DNA of 64,000 nucleotides, from positions 1 through 64,000 of the forward strand of contig JFHB01000003.1 of assembly GCA_000729835.1 (NCBI GenBank), written 5' to 3'. The notes under the pieces are model-generated. The model worked only from the letters and a program-made list of their open reading frames with translations, did no database searches and was not told where the DNA came from. Below, in pieces: positions 35,495 to 46,461 of the stretch (position 1 is the first letter of the stretch; every line of letters starts with the position of its first letter). Source of the DNA: Atkinsonella hypoxylon (lineage: Eukaryota; Ascomycota; Sordariomycetes; Hypocreales; Clavicipitaceae). The position numbers and the translations under genes were made by a program.

Positions 35495-37673
35495 ATGGAT
35501 GAGATTGCGAAGGAGTACGACGTCATTGTGCTGGGCACTGGTAAGGACATTTCTGACGAGCCATTCGCCGAATATTCGGCAGTGTCTGCCGATCAGTCAA
35601 GGAGCTGCTTCGCTTGCTTCCCTTGACAGGCCGAAGGGAGCGTCATGGCTAACTGCTGCGGCTTGTTGTAGGCTTGACCGAATGCATTCTCTCTGGGTAT
35701 GGGAACAATTTGCGCACGGGGGGAACTTTTGATTTCCCTTTCTCAGCAACGTCGCGTCCACGTCCACGTCCACGTTACGTTCATGTTAGCTGACATTGGG
35801 TTCTTGGATCAGTGTCTTGAGTGTCAAGGGAAAGAAGGTCCTTCACATTGACCGCAATGACCACTATGGCGGGTAAGCCTTCCTTCCTCTCTTGTTGCCG
35901 CCGCCCCAGATTATCCTGCAGGATAGGTCATCTTCCACTACACCTGATGTCAAGATTTGGCAAGCTGAGAATGAAAAAGAAATGCAAAAAACTTTACTGA
36001 CACGTCCTTGTCGATAGCGAAGCTGCGTCTGTGAACCTCGAAGCGGTATATTTCCCCCACCCCCCATCGGACTTTCTGCGACCCAGATAGATGCTCCATC
36101 TCTCACCTTGTTCATTTCCTGACAAAGTGTCCCCTGTGAATAGTTGTTCAAGAAGTACGGCAACTTCAAGTCTGGCGAAGAGCCATGGAAGAACTATGGC
36201 CGACTCAATGATTGGAACATTGACCTCGTCCCCAAGTTCCTCATGTCCTCTGGAGAGCTTACCAACATTCTCGTCTCCACCGACGTCACCCGATATCTGG
36301 AGTTTAAACAAGTAGCCGGTAGCTTTGTCCAACAGGGTGACGCCTCAAAGGCCACTGTTGCAAAGGTTCCCTCCGACGCTGGAGAGGCTCTCAAGTCCCC
36401 TCTTATGGGCATCTTTGAGAAGCGACGCATGAAGTCCTTTATCGAATGGGTTGGCACCTTCGATGCTAAAGACCCTTCCACACACAAGGGTATGGATGCA
36501 GATATTGACTGTGTAGTTTCATTTTCAAGAAAAAAACATATGATTAATTCGCCGACGCAGGGCTTGACATGAACACTTGCACAATGAAGGATGTTTATGA
36601 TAAGTTTGGCCTCGAGGCGACGACCAAGGATTTTATAGGCCATGCGATGGCTTTGTACCTTACCGACGACTACATCACCACTCCCGGCCAAGCTCCCGAG
36701 GCTATAGAGCGCATTCGACTGTACGGTAATTCTGTTGCGAGATATGGGAAGTCCCCTTACATCTACCCTTTGTACGGCCTTGGTGAACTTCCCCAGGGTT
36801 TCGCTCGCTTGTCCGCCATTTACGGAGGCACATACATGTTGAACACTACCGTCGATGAGCTCCAGTACGATGGCGAAAAAGCCTGTGGCATCAAGGCTAC
36901 CATGAAGAATGGAGCTGAGGAGATGAAGTTTGAGACAAAAGCCAAGATGATTCTTGGTGACCCTTCCTACTTCCCCAACAAGACTAAAATTACTGGCCAC
37001 GTCCTGCGAGCTATCTGTATTCTGAAGCACCCCTTGGCCGGTACCAACGATAGCGACTCCGCTCAACTGATTATTCCCCAATCTCAAGTTGGACGCAAGA
37101 ATGGTAAGGACCTTGCAGGCAGCAAACACCCCTGTCACATCCTGGCTGCTGCCTCTCTGCTTTCAACCTTCATCATAACCATAATTATTTCGTCGCGCAA
37201 CGTGTTAATATTCATTGCAGACATTTACATTGCATGTGTGTCCTCTGCCCACAATGTGTGTCCCCAGGGCTACTGGATTGCCATTGTGTCAACAATTGCC
37301 GAAACAGCCGCCAACCACCACCTGGAACTCCAGCCTGGTCTCGACCGCCTGGGCAAGATTGAAGAGCAATTTATGGTACGTGCGCACCTGCATTTAAATG
37401 ACTGTCCAATTTCGCCTAAAAAAAGGAGTAATGCGGCCATAAGTTTACATGAAAGGCTAACATTTGGACCTGATTTCCCAGGGCCCGCCGATCCCCATCT
37501 ACGAACCCCTTGAGGACGGCAAGAAGGACAACCTCTTCATCTCCAAGAGCTATGACGCAACCAGCCACTTTGAGACAACGACCGACGACGTCAAGGACAT
37601 TTACCGCCGCTGCACAGGCGAGGAGCTCAAGGTGGAGGGTTTGAGAGAAGGCATCACTGTAGCCGAGGAGTAA
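35495..37673 (+). CDS. gdi1: Rab GDP-dissociation inhibitor (GDI)
   Basis: Predicted 464-residue cytosolic protein that extracts GDP-bound prenylated Rab GTPases from membranes and recycles them. Eight exons: 35495-35540, 35672-35696, 35813-35872, 36018-36045, 36144-36489, 36561-37103, 37221-37375 and 37482-37673. All introns are GT-AG and keep frame. The N-terminus reads MDEIAKEYDVIVLGTGLTEC, followed by SVKGKKVLHIDRNDHYGG, the FAD-fold-like motif that GDI shares with Rab escort protein. Later landmarks are YGRLNDWNIDLVPKFLMSSG, SPYIYPLYGLGELPQGFARL and GPPIPIYEPLEDGKKDNLF. Length matches the family (about 450-470). Two exons are only 25 and 28 nt, so automated predictors may miss them. Confidence 0.96.
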
Positions 37674-38175
37674 AAGCTTGAGACAAAGTTACCTCGTCTT
37701 GTCTTCCGTAATTACCAAGTCGAAATGAAAGTGCAAAAAAGGGAAAAAAAAAAGAAGTAAGGCACATGAGGAATTGCAAACAATCTTTTTAGAATGTCTA
37801 ATGGAGAAGGGATTTGCGTAGCCTGGGTAGCATTTCTGTTTTGTCGTTAATGCAGCAATTTCCCCTAGAAGATCGCATACAGCATCGTGCACAAACTTCC
37901 ATTGTTATCACACGTCGAATGAGCAGATGCGAAGGAAACCAAACTGCATGTCGTTAAAACTGCCCTTATCCTGCACTACAGAAAAAAAGAACGAGCATAT
38001 CCCCTGCGGCGCTCATCCAAGATACCTGCAACAAGCTTTGCAATGCTATCACCAGCAGGCAATGCTCCGATGTTTGCTTCCCTACCCACTTCCACAACGC
38101 CCTTGAACTCCAGAGACGGAGTATCTGATTTTACGTAAAAGTGAATTTTTTTATATACTCGACTACATAGATGGC
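37674..38175. other. Convergent spacer, GDI / NOG1
   Basis: 3' UTR space of two converging genes. No extra gene seen. Confidence 0.5.
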
Positions 38176-40358
38176 TTATCGTCGAGAGGCCTTGCCTATG
38201 CCACGCTTGCCCGCGACCTGGGGAGTGTTAGATCATAGGGCCCATGTAGGTGCGGGGATGCACAGACTTACCAGGTGCTTTTGTAAAGAGACGGTGGTGT
38301 GTCTGTCTGCCTCGCCCTGTCGGGCCATCCTGTTCATTCTCTTCTGGTTGAGCTTGGCGATGCGCTCGGCCTTGCTCCTCGTCAACTCGTCTTGCACGCC
38401 GTCTTCGCGGCGGTTGGTGGTCGGTGCTCTGCTCTTCGAGCGGGCGCGTAGGCGGTCGCGCGCGCTTGTGTCGACGTCCATGCGGTCAGTGTCTTCGGTG
38501 GCAAGGCGGCTTCTTGACATGGAGCGACCGCGGCGGGGCTCCTTGGGCTTAGCACGCTCGGCGAGGTTGGTGGTGTCGACGCCGAGCTGGTCTAGGGCAT
38601 TCTCGAGTTGCGAGTATGTCTTCTTCATGGCCTTGCGGGGAATGATGGCCTGATTCTTGAGCCTCTTCTTCATGCGGGCTTCGTTCCGGATGAGCTGCTG
38701 CTTTTCGCGGATGAGCTCCGCCTTTCTCAGCACTTCGGCCTCTGAGTCGTCGTCGATCTCGTCGTCTACGTCGTAGTATCCCTCCTGCTCGAGTTTCTCT
38801 TCTTCTTCTTCTAGAGCCGCGAGCTTGGCCTCGATGTCGGGATCGATGAAATCGTAGACGTTCTTGCCGTCGAAGATCTCGGGGATCTTGTCGTATTTCC
38901 AGTCAGGGTTTTCAAGGATGTAGGAGGCACGCATGTCGACATTGTAGACACCTGCACCCCCATTCTCAACCTCGACATCCCGGGCTAGCTTGCGGCGCTC
39001 GGGATCCTCCTTGTTGTATTTCTTCATGGTCTTGATGGCCTCGGGGATGAATGTCTCGAGCGTCTGTCCACCCATAGGCGTAGCCACATGAATACGGGAC
39101 ATGACATCCGCCAGACGTCCACCAATGGCGCCGCTGTTGTTCGTGCCAGCCTTGAGCTTCTGATTCACTCGCTCGGCAATAAGGCGCTCGCAAGCAGCGT
39201 TCTTCACCTCCTGGACACCCTCTTGGGTGTTGCAGGAGAGCTGAAGCATTTCAATACTGTCCGACTTCAGCAAGTTCTGCAATTCTGCTTGAATGTCCTC
39301 GCTCAAATCCTCTGGTCGTGTGACATCGATCTTGTTCACGACCAGAAACACCAACTTGTTCGAGAAGAGCGGCTTGATACTTTTGAAAAGCTGGATTTGT
39401 GCTTGAACTGTATAGCCGCACTGCTCAGACAAGTCCATAAAGTACAGGATGGCCGATCGAAGATGGGCAATGGCGGTGATGCTGTCGAAAATCGTCAATA
39501 CTCCAAATCCCGCAACTAGACTTTGGTGGCACCATTTCATAATCGAGACTTACCTCTGCATCTCAATGGTGTTCATTTCTTCTAAGGGATGATCCAAAAC
39601 TCCAGGCGTATCGATGGCCTGGAATCGCAAGTACTTGTAGTCAAAGTGACCAACGAACAAGCTCTTGGTAGTGAATGCATAAGGCTGGACATCCACATCC
39701 GCTCGCGTAATACTGCGCAGGAAGCTAGATTTGCCAACATTTGGGTATCCGCAAATCAGCAAAGTTCGAGTGTTGGGATCGATAGAGGGCAGACGTCCAA
39801 GATGCTGTCGGACCTGATCGAGATACAAGAGCGGGTCTTTCAGGCGCTTGACAATGGTGGCCATACGACCCAGGGCTGCCCTCTTGAGCTGCTTGCACTG
39901 GAAGAGAGACTGGCCATACTTGAGCAAACGGACGTAATCTCTGGATATGGTCTCAATTAAGTGTTTAGCGGTTGATAGCTGACCGAGCGCAATCCGGAAA
40001 TGGTCGGCATCGTAGAGGGTGTTGAGCAAGTCCTTGTGGAAAGGATGGATATCCTGTAGTCTGGGGAAGCTCTCGAGAATGGCACCAAATTTCTCCGAGA
40101 AGGTCTCTTGCGAAAACTTGACCTTACGGGTGTAAAAAGCTAGACGGTTCATTGTAAGTATAGGATCAATTATTGCTGGAGTGCAGCCAGCGAGCTCTCG
40201 ACGTGTTTCATGGATCACATCTTCGTACCTCGAATTCTGCTAATCTTGAAGCCAGCGCGAATCTGGGTAGGTAACTTGCGCTGAGTTCGACTCAACACAA
40301 TATCCAGAAACTCTTGTTGAGTCGGTACTGGCGGTATGTCTTTCCATGTCGTCTTCAT
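38176..40358 (-). CDS. nog1: Nucleolar GTP-binding protein NOG1
   Basis: Predicted 655-residue GTPase needed for 60S ribosomal subunit assembly, acting in nucleolus and nucleoplasm. Exons in reading order: 40358-40229, 40139-39554, 39481-38272 and 38217-38176, all GT-AG and frame-consistent. It starts MKTTWKDIPPVPTQQEFLDI, the family start. Residues 1 to about 165 form the N-terminal helical domain. The G1 loop GYPNVGKSS is at about 174-182, G3 is DTPG with VLDHP following (about 220), and G4 is NKID (about 290, in VFLVVNKIDV). The C-terminal half is charged and coiled (RMKKRLKNQAIIPRKAMKKT) and ends GKRGIGKASRR on a 14-codon last exon. It shares an upstream region with the OPRTase gene, which diverges from it. 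Confidence 0.96.
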
Positions 40359-40773
40359 CTCGGGCAATCTGTGATCCTGCGGAGGATGGGCAATAGAATC
40401 GTTGTCAATGGCGAATCTTACCTGCCCGCACACCAAGGCGGTCAAACAATTTTTTTTTTTCGTCCGCCGTCCTAGTTTATTGGGAGTAGGTGCGTGGATA
40501 CGTGGAGTCGATAAGATTGGACAGGAGTCAGCCCCGCGCCGGAACCCCACCAAACGTCGTAGTCTATCTTCACGATCGTGGAATAGCATCACCAGAGCGG
40601 AAACTTTTTAGTCCATTTGCCTCTAGTCTACAACAGAACAGCCTCGCTGTGCTTGTTCCTCAACGCAAGTTACCGAAAATTCACAGCGACTTGGAAATCT
40701 GTAGCAAGAGAACTGTGCCTTGTGTACAACACTTCAACTTCATCACTTATTCCACATCGTCTTCCAACGCCAG
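40359..40773. promoter_or_regulatory. Divergent upstream region of NOG1 and, originally, OPRTase
   Basis: The 415 bp between the NOG1 ATG and the first copy of the 15-bp target duplication probably hold both original promoters. The right end is pyrimidine-rich (CTTCAACTTCATCACTTATT), like a fungal 5' leader. Removing the inserted element and one duplication copy would put the OPRTase ATG about 450 bp from the NOG1 ATG. No core promoter element was identified with confidence. Confidence 0.5.
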
Positions 40774-41547
40774 GATTACGCAACGATATTTATTTATTTA
40801 TTTATTTATTTATTTACTCTAGCCTAGCGATTGCTAGTTTCTAGTACTCCCTCTGTGCTTCCGGCAGGAAAACCTAGTCCAGGGGAAAAAACCTGCCCGC
40901 GATTATATTGCTTAGTTCCGGCCCGTCTGCAGTTATTTTCTGCTGTAAGGCCGCTGTTCCTATTGCGTAATTGTTAGTACTGATGTACAGGCTTAGGGGG
41001 GGTGGTTGCGTTATATACAGTAGGCGTAGGGGGTCGCATTAGGTGCAGTAGGCGCAGTAGGCGCAACGCATTGCACTGTAGTAAGGGCCCTTAAGTTTTG
41101 CAGTAGGGGCAGGTGCGGGCTGCGTTAGGGCCTCCTGCTTATTCTTAGAGCAGAACTTTTATAGCTGCTGTAGTTGTAGTTGCCCTTACTGCAGCGGGCC
41201 TTACTCCTTCCTACTCTGCTACCTACAGGAGGGGTTACAAGAGCGCCTCTCTCTCTTCCTTTTTCCTCTTTTTTCCCCCTACTTTATTCTCTCTAAAAGT
41301 AAGCTTCTTTTTCTGCTTGTTTAAGCCCTCCTCTTCTGATTTACCTGCGGCCTGCACCCTGCTTATTGCAATCCCCTTTTAAGCTTCCTTTTTTTCTCTC
41401 TCTGCTGCTCGTCCTCGTCACCGCCAGAGCCTCGAGGCCCTGCCTCGTTCCTTTCCGACCGATTGCAGTATATTCTCAGCCTTGCCGCGGCCGGTTCTGC
41501 TGTGCTTCGTGTGCGCTCTGGTGTCTGCTCGCGATTACGCAACGATA
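40774..41547 (-). mobile_element. Retroposon-like insertion (SINE or 5'-truncated LINE) with 15-bp target duplication
   Basis: The 15-mer GATTACGCAACGATA occurs exactly at 40774-40788 and 41533-41547, flanking 744 bp (40789-41532). Just inside the left copy is (TTTA)n, which on the minus strand is a 3' (AAAT)n tail of about six units. A short-repeat tail plus a long perfect target-site duplication is the hallmark of target-primed reverse transcription, so I orient the element on the minus strand. The body has no open frame of 60 codons on the minus strand and no terminal repeats. It is poor in CpA outside GCA and rich in TA, suggesting RIP. I did not find clear RNA polymerase III boxes, so SINE versus LINE 3' end is open. 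Confidence 0.75.
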
Positions 41548-41570
41548 AAGAAAAGAAAAAAAAAAATACA

Positions 41571-42272
41571 ATGTCTAGTCTTGCTCCCTACAAAAAAGAC
41601 TTCCTGAAAGCTGCCATCGATGGAGGAGTCCTGAAGTTTGGCAGTTTTGAGCTCAAGTCAAAGAGAATTTCTCCTTATTTTTTCAACGCAGGCGAGTTCC
41701 ACACTGCCCGCCTCGCTGGTGCTATCGCAGCTGCCTTCGCCAAAACCATCATTGATGCTCAAAAAAAAGAAGACCTTGACTTCGACGTTGTGTTTGGACC
41801 TGCTTATAAGGGCATTCCTTTGTGTTCTGCTATAACCATCAAGCTTGGCGAGCTTTCCCCTCAGAATCTGGATACTATCTCGTACTCATTTGACAGAAAA
41901 GAAACCAAAGATCATGGCGAGGGAGGGAACATTGTTGGTGCTTCTTTGAAAGGAAAGAAGATTCTGATTGTCGACGATGTTATTACAGCTGGAACTGCAA
42001 AAAGAGAAGCCATCGATAAGATCAGGAAAGAAGGCGGCATCGTTGCAGGTATTGTTGTTGCCCTGGATCGCAAGGAAAAGCTGCCTGCAGCTGACGGCGA
42101 CGATTCGAAACCTGGAATTAGCGCTATCGGCGAGCTAAAGAAAGAATATGGTATTCCAATCTTTGCGATTCTCACTTTAGATGATATCATCGAGGGTATG
42201 AGGAGCTTCGCTTCTGAGGACGATGTCAAGCGCACGGAAGAGTATCGCCAGAAGTACAAGGCAACGGACTAG
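41571..42272 (+). CDS. ura5: Orotate phosphoribosyltransferase (pyrimidine biosynthesis)
   Basis: Single-exon, 233-residue cytosolic enzyme converting orotate and PRPP to orotidine 5'-phosphate, step five of de novo pyrimidine synthesis. It starts MSSLAPYKKDFLKAAIDGGV. Substrate-binding stretches include LKSKRISPYFFNAGEF and VVFGPAYKGIPLCSAITIKL. The flexible-loop segment is SFDRKETKDHGEGGNIVGAS, and the PRPP loop KKILIVDDVITAGTAKRE is at about residues 130-147. Length matches fungal Ura5 (about 225-235). The coding sequence looks intact. The gene is hemmed in by two insertions: a retroposon ends 23 bp before the ATG and a MITE begins 19 bp after the stop, so its promoter distance and 3' end are probably altered. 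Confidence 0.96.
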   Translation: MSSLAPYKKDFLKAAIDGGVLKFGSFELKSKRISPYFFNAGEFHTARLAGAIAAAFAKTIIDAQKKEDLDFDVVFGPAYKGIPLCSAITIKLGELSPQNLDTISYSFDRKETKDHGEGGNIVGASLKGKKILIVDDVITAGTAKREAIDKIRKEGGIVAGIVVALDRKEKLPAADGDDSKPGISAIGELKKEYGIPIFAILTLDDIIEGMRSFASEDDVKRTEEYRQKYKATD

Positions 42273-42289
42273 GTGGAAAGGAAAGAACG

Positions 42290-42578
42290 TACAGTGGGTC
42301 CAGGCAATTCCGAAAAAAAAAAAAAAAAAAACCTAACACAACGTCAGTATCGCGAAATCTGCGAGAAACTTTGTACAACAATTACGCTGCGAATCGTGCA
42401 GCAATTGAATTGTAATTTAATTCATAGATTCTTTGGTTAATTCTGCATCGACTGGTGTAGCTAATACTTAAGTGTACCACCTGTCTGCGTTGATAACGGC
42501 CTTGGCATCCATTGACGCGATGTGGGTATCTACAAAAATACGACGGATATTTTTCGGAATTACCTGAGACCCACTGTA
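42290..42578. mobile_element. Complete MITE, Tc1/mariner-like, TA target duplication
   Basis: TA dinucleotides at 42290-42291 and 42577-42578 flank a 285-bp element. Its ends are inverted repeats of about 22 bp: the left starts CAGTGGGTCC and runs to AATTCCG at about 42313, and the right is its complement from about 42555 (CGGAATTACC) to GACCCACTG. An A19 run at 42313-42331 follows the left repeat. The interior has no open frame. Copy 1-207 belongs to the same family. TA duplication and the CAGTG terminus fit a non-autonomous Tc1/mariner relative. It lies 17 bp downstream of the OPRTase stop codon, counted to the TA. Confidence 0.85.
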
Positions 42579-42888
42579 GCTGTCAAGGTGGAGGCATTTA
42601 GTCGCGACAACTTAACGCAGACTGGTTATACCGCGGGATGACAAACTTCTAACATAATAATAAACCGATCGCCATGGGGCCGCAATTCGTTGTACTTCCC
42701 GACTTCCATGGAAGTGCTTTATCAAGTTAAAGACTGTATGAAGTACATTTTCCGGTAGAGACTCGTTCAGTCGTTTTTCAGCCGTTTGCGATTTCCGTTC
42801 TCGTTAGGTCAGAGGCTCATTGATCCGTGCCATGTATGGTAAGTCAACAAGAACCAACAATTGACATTGCATCACGGCCTGTCCGCTT
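42579..42888. other. Spacer between MITE and acetyltransferase gene
   Basis: About 310 bp, probably the 3' UTR of the acetyltransferase gene. No gene seen. Confidence 0.45.
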
Positions 42889-43995
42889 CTAGGCTTTCTT
42901 GCCCCCCTGAGACTGATCTCGAAGAAATGGAGCTTGAGGCCCAGATAGGTCGATAATCTGGATCATGTCGCGTGAGATTTCTAGCCTTTAATATAATCAC
43001 TCCATTCGTCCGTGAACCTACCATGTTATACCAGCCCGAGCCAACAATGGTTATGTGGCTCTTTCCAGCAAGCTTGAAACCAACCTTGTTGAAAAAAGTC
43101 ACAAGAGACTACAACATCTGTAATTAGCGTGATATGTGAAATGACCCAATCCTGTCTACCCACTTCTTTACAAATCAGGGAGATGCGATCTGCCACACCA
43201 GATTGATTCATCAACTGAACATAAGCCTTCATGGCTGACTTGCCAATGCCGACCCCTTGAACTTCCGGACACACTGAAAAGGAATGTAGGCATATTGTTC
43301 TCCCTGATATCTGATGACCCAAAGGAGAATCTACTGAAGATTGTTGTGCATCACGCCAATTCTTTGGAAGCTGAAGGTCGTCATCCGTCACAAATCGGTG
43401 CTTGCCCAACGTCGCTAGGATATGAGCAAAGAGCACAGTTTTGGAACCATCTTTTCTGACAGTTTCAACGGGACGGGCATGAGCTAAGGTTCGAATTTGC
43501 CAGTTGTTGTTCTCGAAGGAAGGGCAGGTGTTGAACAAGCCGAGGGATATGCCTCCACATTTTCTGATGAAATACTCGATCTGGAATCGTATTAGGTTGA
43601 GTCACAAGGGGGCAACAAGATGACACCAAAAAAAATAATACCTGTTCGATACTAAAGGACTGGGTTCGATCCGGCAAAGCTGCATGCTCCAATGCCACAC
43701 AAGCGTCTAGATCGGCCGGTATCAAAGGTGAGAGCATTGGGGCCCAATGGAATGGGATCAGCGCTCGACGCAATTCCTCGGGAGATTTCCGTTGCTGCAT
43801 TCGCTTCTGTGTATTTTTTCGTCGAAGTTGTACCAGCTCCTCGTCATCATCGTCAGAGTCTCCGACGGCACATTCTTCCGGGACATGGGGATATTGCGCA
43901 GAGTCAGTAGTAGATGAGGAGCAGATTCGAGACTGGCTCTCACTAGAGGCTGCCCGGGTCTGTTCTTTGACTGAAGACGGATATTCAGGGGCCAT
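42889..43995 (-). CDS. GNAT-family N-acetyltransferase (arylalkylamine/polyamine acetyltransferase-like)
   Basis: Predicted 308 residues. Exons in reading order: 43995-43642, 43580-43164, 43108-43022 and 42957-42889, all phase 0 with GT-AG introns of 55-64 nt. The N-terminal 85 residues are Ser- and Asp/Glu-rich and probably disordered. The GNAT fold starts at SPLIPADLDACVALEHAALP, continues with IEYFIRKCGGISLGLFNT, and carries the acetyl-CoA loop VCPEVQGVGIGKSAMKAYVQ (Q-x-x-G-x-G type, about residues 220-240). It ends FFNKVGFKLAGKSHIT and GSGWYNM. The overall plan resembles yeast Paa1 and vertebrate serotonin N-acetyltransferase, so an aryl-alkylamine or polyamine substrate is likely but not proven. 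Confidence 0.82.
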
Positions 43996-46461
43996 TTTAA
44001 CACCCGTTGAAATTCCAAAGTTGTTGGAGGGTATCTGGGAACTCCGGCAGGACCTAACTTGAGCAGACAGAAGGAGAGGAACAAACGAGGAGCTTCGAGG
44101 CTAGAAATTGTATGGCTGGAGAGGCTGGCACAGGACTTGATAGGCGGGTGAAAGAAATGCAGCAGCAGACAAGTTATGCATGTGTAGTAGGATATGAATC
44201 TGGCGTTACAGTGTAAATGCTTGAAGTCGAAAATTGCCACAAGCATGGAGATGCGTGATCAACACCCGCCAACAACAGCTATCGATGGGGGAGAAATGAT
44301 CTAATAAGTGAGCCTCTGAGCCCAGACAATTGCCGGCAAAGCATTGGTCAAGTGGTGTCATGCCTGGTCGACAGATTGAACAGAGAGAGAGAAAGAGTGT
44401 GTGTGTATGTTCCTGGATTTGTGTCACCCGAGCAGGTGGTGGTGTCCCCCTTGCCCCCTCACGCGACACACGCTCAAGTGCTTAGTACTAGGCTAAGAGG
44501 TACTATACAGTACCTTTTAGGTAATACTCTCAAGTTAGGTACCTGGTAAGTACTTGAGGTGTCCAATACGATATGACCGCGATACACCACGTGGGGTTGA
44601 CGATTATCAATCTTGGAACTTAAGGGAGCCTAAAATTGAAAGCGGAAGCCACGAATGATTGACGGCTTTGCTTGTAGATTATATCAATAGGTAATTATGT
44701 AATCATACTTTGATGTGCATTCACCAGTGCGTATTGTACAAACCTTCCCAGTTAGGATACGGCGTCTGATGGTGCACGTCAGTCCAGCTGTTGTACATGT
44801 TTTAGGTTTTGATTGCCAGACTCGTGCAGCTGGACCCCGGTACCTAGCTGACAGATTTTAAAAATGCCTGGGCCTTGGATACAACATGAACCTAGGTACC
44901 TACCCTACCTGGTAGTGAGGTGCATAGATCCCTAGAAAATGTTAGGATTGGAATACTCATGTCACCGTCTTGACATCGGCATTCCGCCGTCATTGTTTCC
45001 TCTAGAGCGAAAGGCAATGTTCAGCACGAGTCATGAAATAGACACTATTCAAGGTCAGGTGTTCAATGTAATGTTGAACAAGTTCAACACGTTACATTTA
45101 ACAGGTTCAACAGACAGCAATAAGTTGCTAGCTGGTTGAAATGGCACGATTTCCGGGATGCAGACTCTGAGTGGAAGAGTTGTTCGTATTTGTCTCCGTT
45201 TGCCTCGGACGCTGGCTGAGATTGTTCGGAATACTCTGTTCCGTGCACGTCAGACTAAGGAGCATTTGCAAGCTCCAGCCAAGTCCCTGACAGGTCATCT
45301 CTGGGTGTATCTATCTGGTGTGACACAATGCTGACAACGACGCGCAGTTCTCCAAGCTTTTCGCAGGGCGTCGACAAGGCGTACAGCGGTGTTCATCGAC
45401 GAGCACCACCATCCGTGCATTTGCCTCACCCCCAGCCATCCTGACATGCCGGAAGCAGTTGAAAGAAAGCTGGAAAGCTGGGAGGGGAACTGCAACAAGT
45501 CTCGGGCATAATTGACGGTGTGCAGTCCGAGATGCGCTGCATCTAAATCAATTGCACACAGTAATGTTGTTGAGGGGACTGGCTGCAACTGCTACCAGAT
45601 AGGTCTACCATCGAGATCGAGTCCTCTTCCTCCCTGCTTCATCCATTCTCTTCAGTTGGCTTGCCTCTTTTTATCGACGGCTGCATACTTGCACGATCAC
45701 GCCAACATGCAGACACGCAGGGCCAAGTCTCTGTCTCCTGCCGCACGTACAGCTTTGCTAGGCCCAGTAGCGAAATAATCTCTAGTACTTCGATTGGACC
45801 GCTGTCCTAAGCTTCAAAGAAGCTCACCCTACCCAGCGCCTTGTTGCCCGGTTGTGTGGCGACGCTGTATTACACATGAGTGTCAGGGCAGGGCTTCTCA
45901 TGCGAGCCAATGGACTCCATCGCATATGTATTTGAAGGAAAACAATGTCAGATTATCGGGCGTGGTGGTGGAAGCAATCTAACTTGCACTGGCGTTCAAT
46001 CTCATCTGGTTGATGCGTTGATGCGTTGATGCGTTGGTGCGGTTGTGCCTACCAAGTGCATTTTCATGGTTCTGAAGGTCAACTACGGAAACTCCGTGTT
46101 ATTACCTAATACCCCCACCCATTACCCCCCACATTGCACATAACCGGAACTGTCTTAAAAGCTTTAGGCGCTACTCGTGCCACGCCCCCCTCCTGCTCAA
46201 TGTGGGTAGTAGCCGCTTGCATGTGCTCCGCAGGTCTACATGCCCAGAGGTCGTAATCGTGAGCACGTTTGCGCATATGCTTGTTCTCGACTCATTCTTC
46301 CCTTTTCTCCGGTTTTCTGACTTCTGCCTAATCTCTGCGATCCCGGCATCAACTGGCTTTGTGCCGCTTCCATTGACTCCTCATTGTGCAGATTGGCTTG
46401 TGCCAATTTTTCCCTTTTGTGTCATATTAAACAGGAGCATCTCCTCAGACCCTCGGTCGCC
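43996..46461. other. 2.5-kb intergenic region between divergent acetyltransferase and DDI1 genes
   Basis: Shared upstream space. No supported gene. Contains a GT run near 44397, CCTAGGTACC-type palindromes at 44527-44545 and 44892-44915, a 9-bp tandem repeat TTGATGCGT at about 46009-46037, and a TACGG-type word near 46085. The 200 bp before DDI1 are pyrimidine-rich leader. Confidence 0.45.

Noticed and set aside
36194..37138. 314-codon open frame antisense to GDI
   Set aside because: It lies wholly over conserved GDI exons and has no domain; codon structure of the sense gene explains it.
43660..43680. tRNA B-box-like GGTTCGATCC
   Set aside because: Lies inside the acetyltransferase coding exon; no A box or cloverleaf around it. 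I found no supportable tRNA or rRNA gene in the window.
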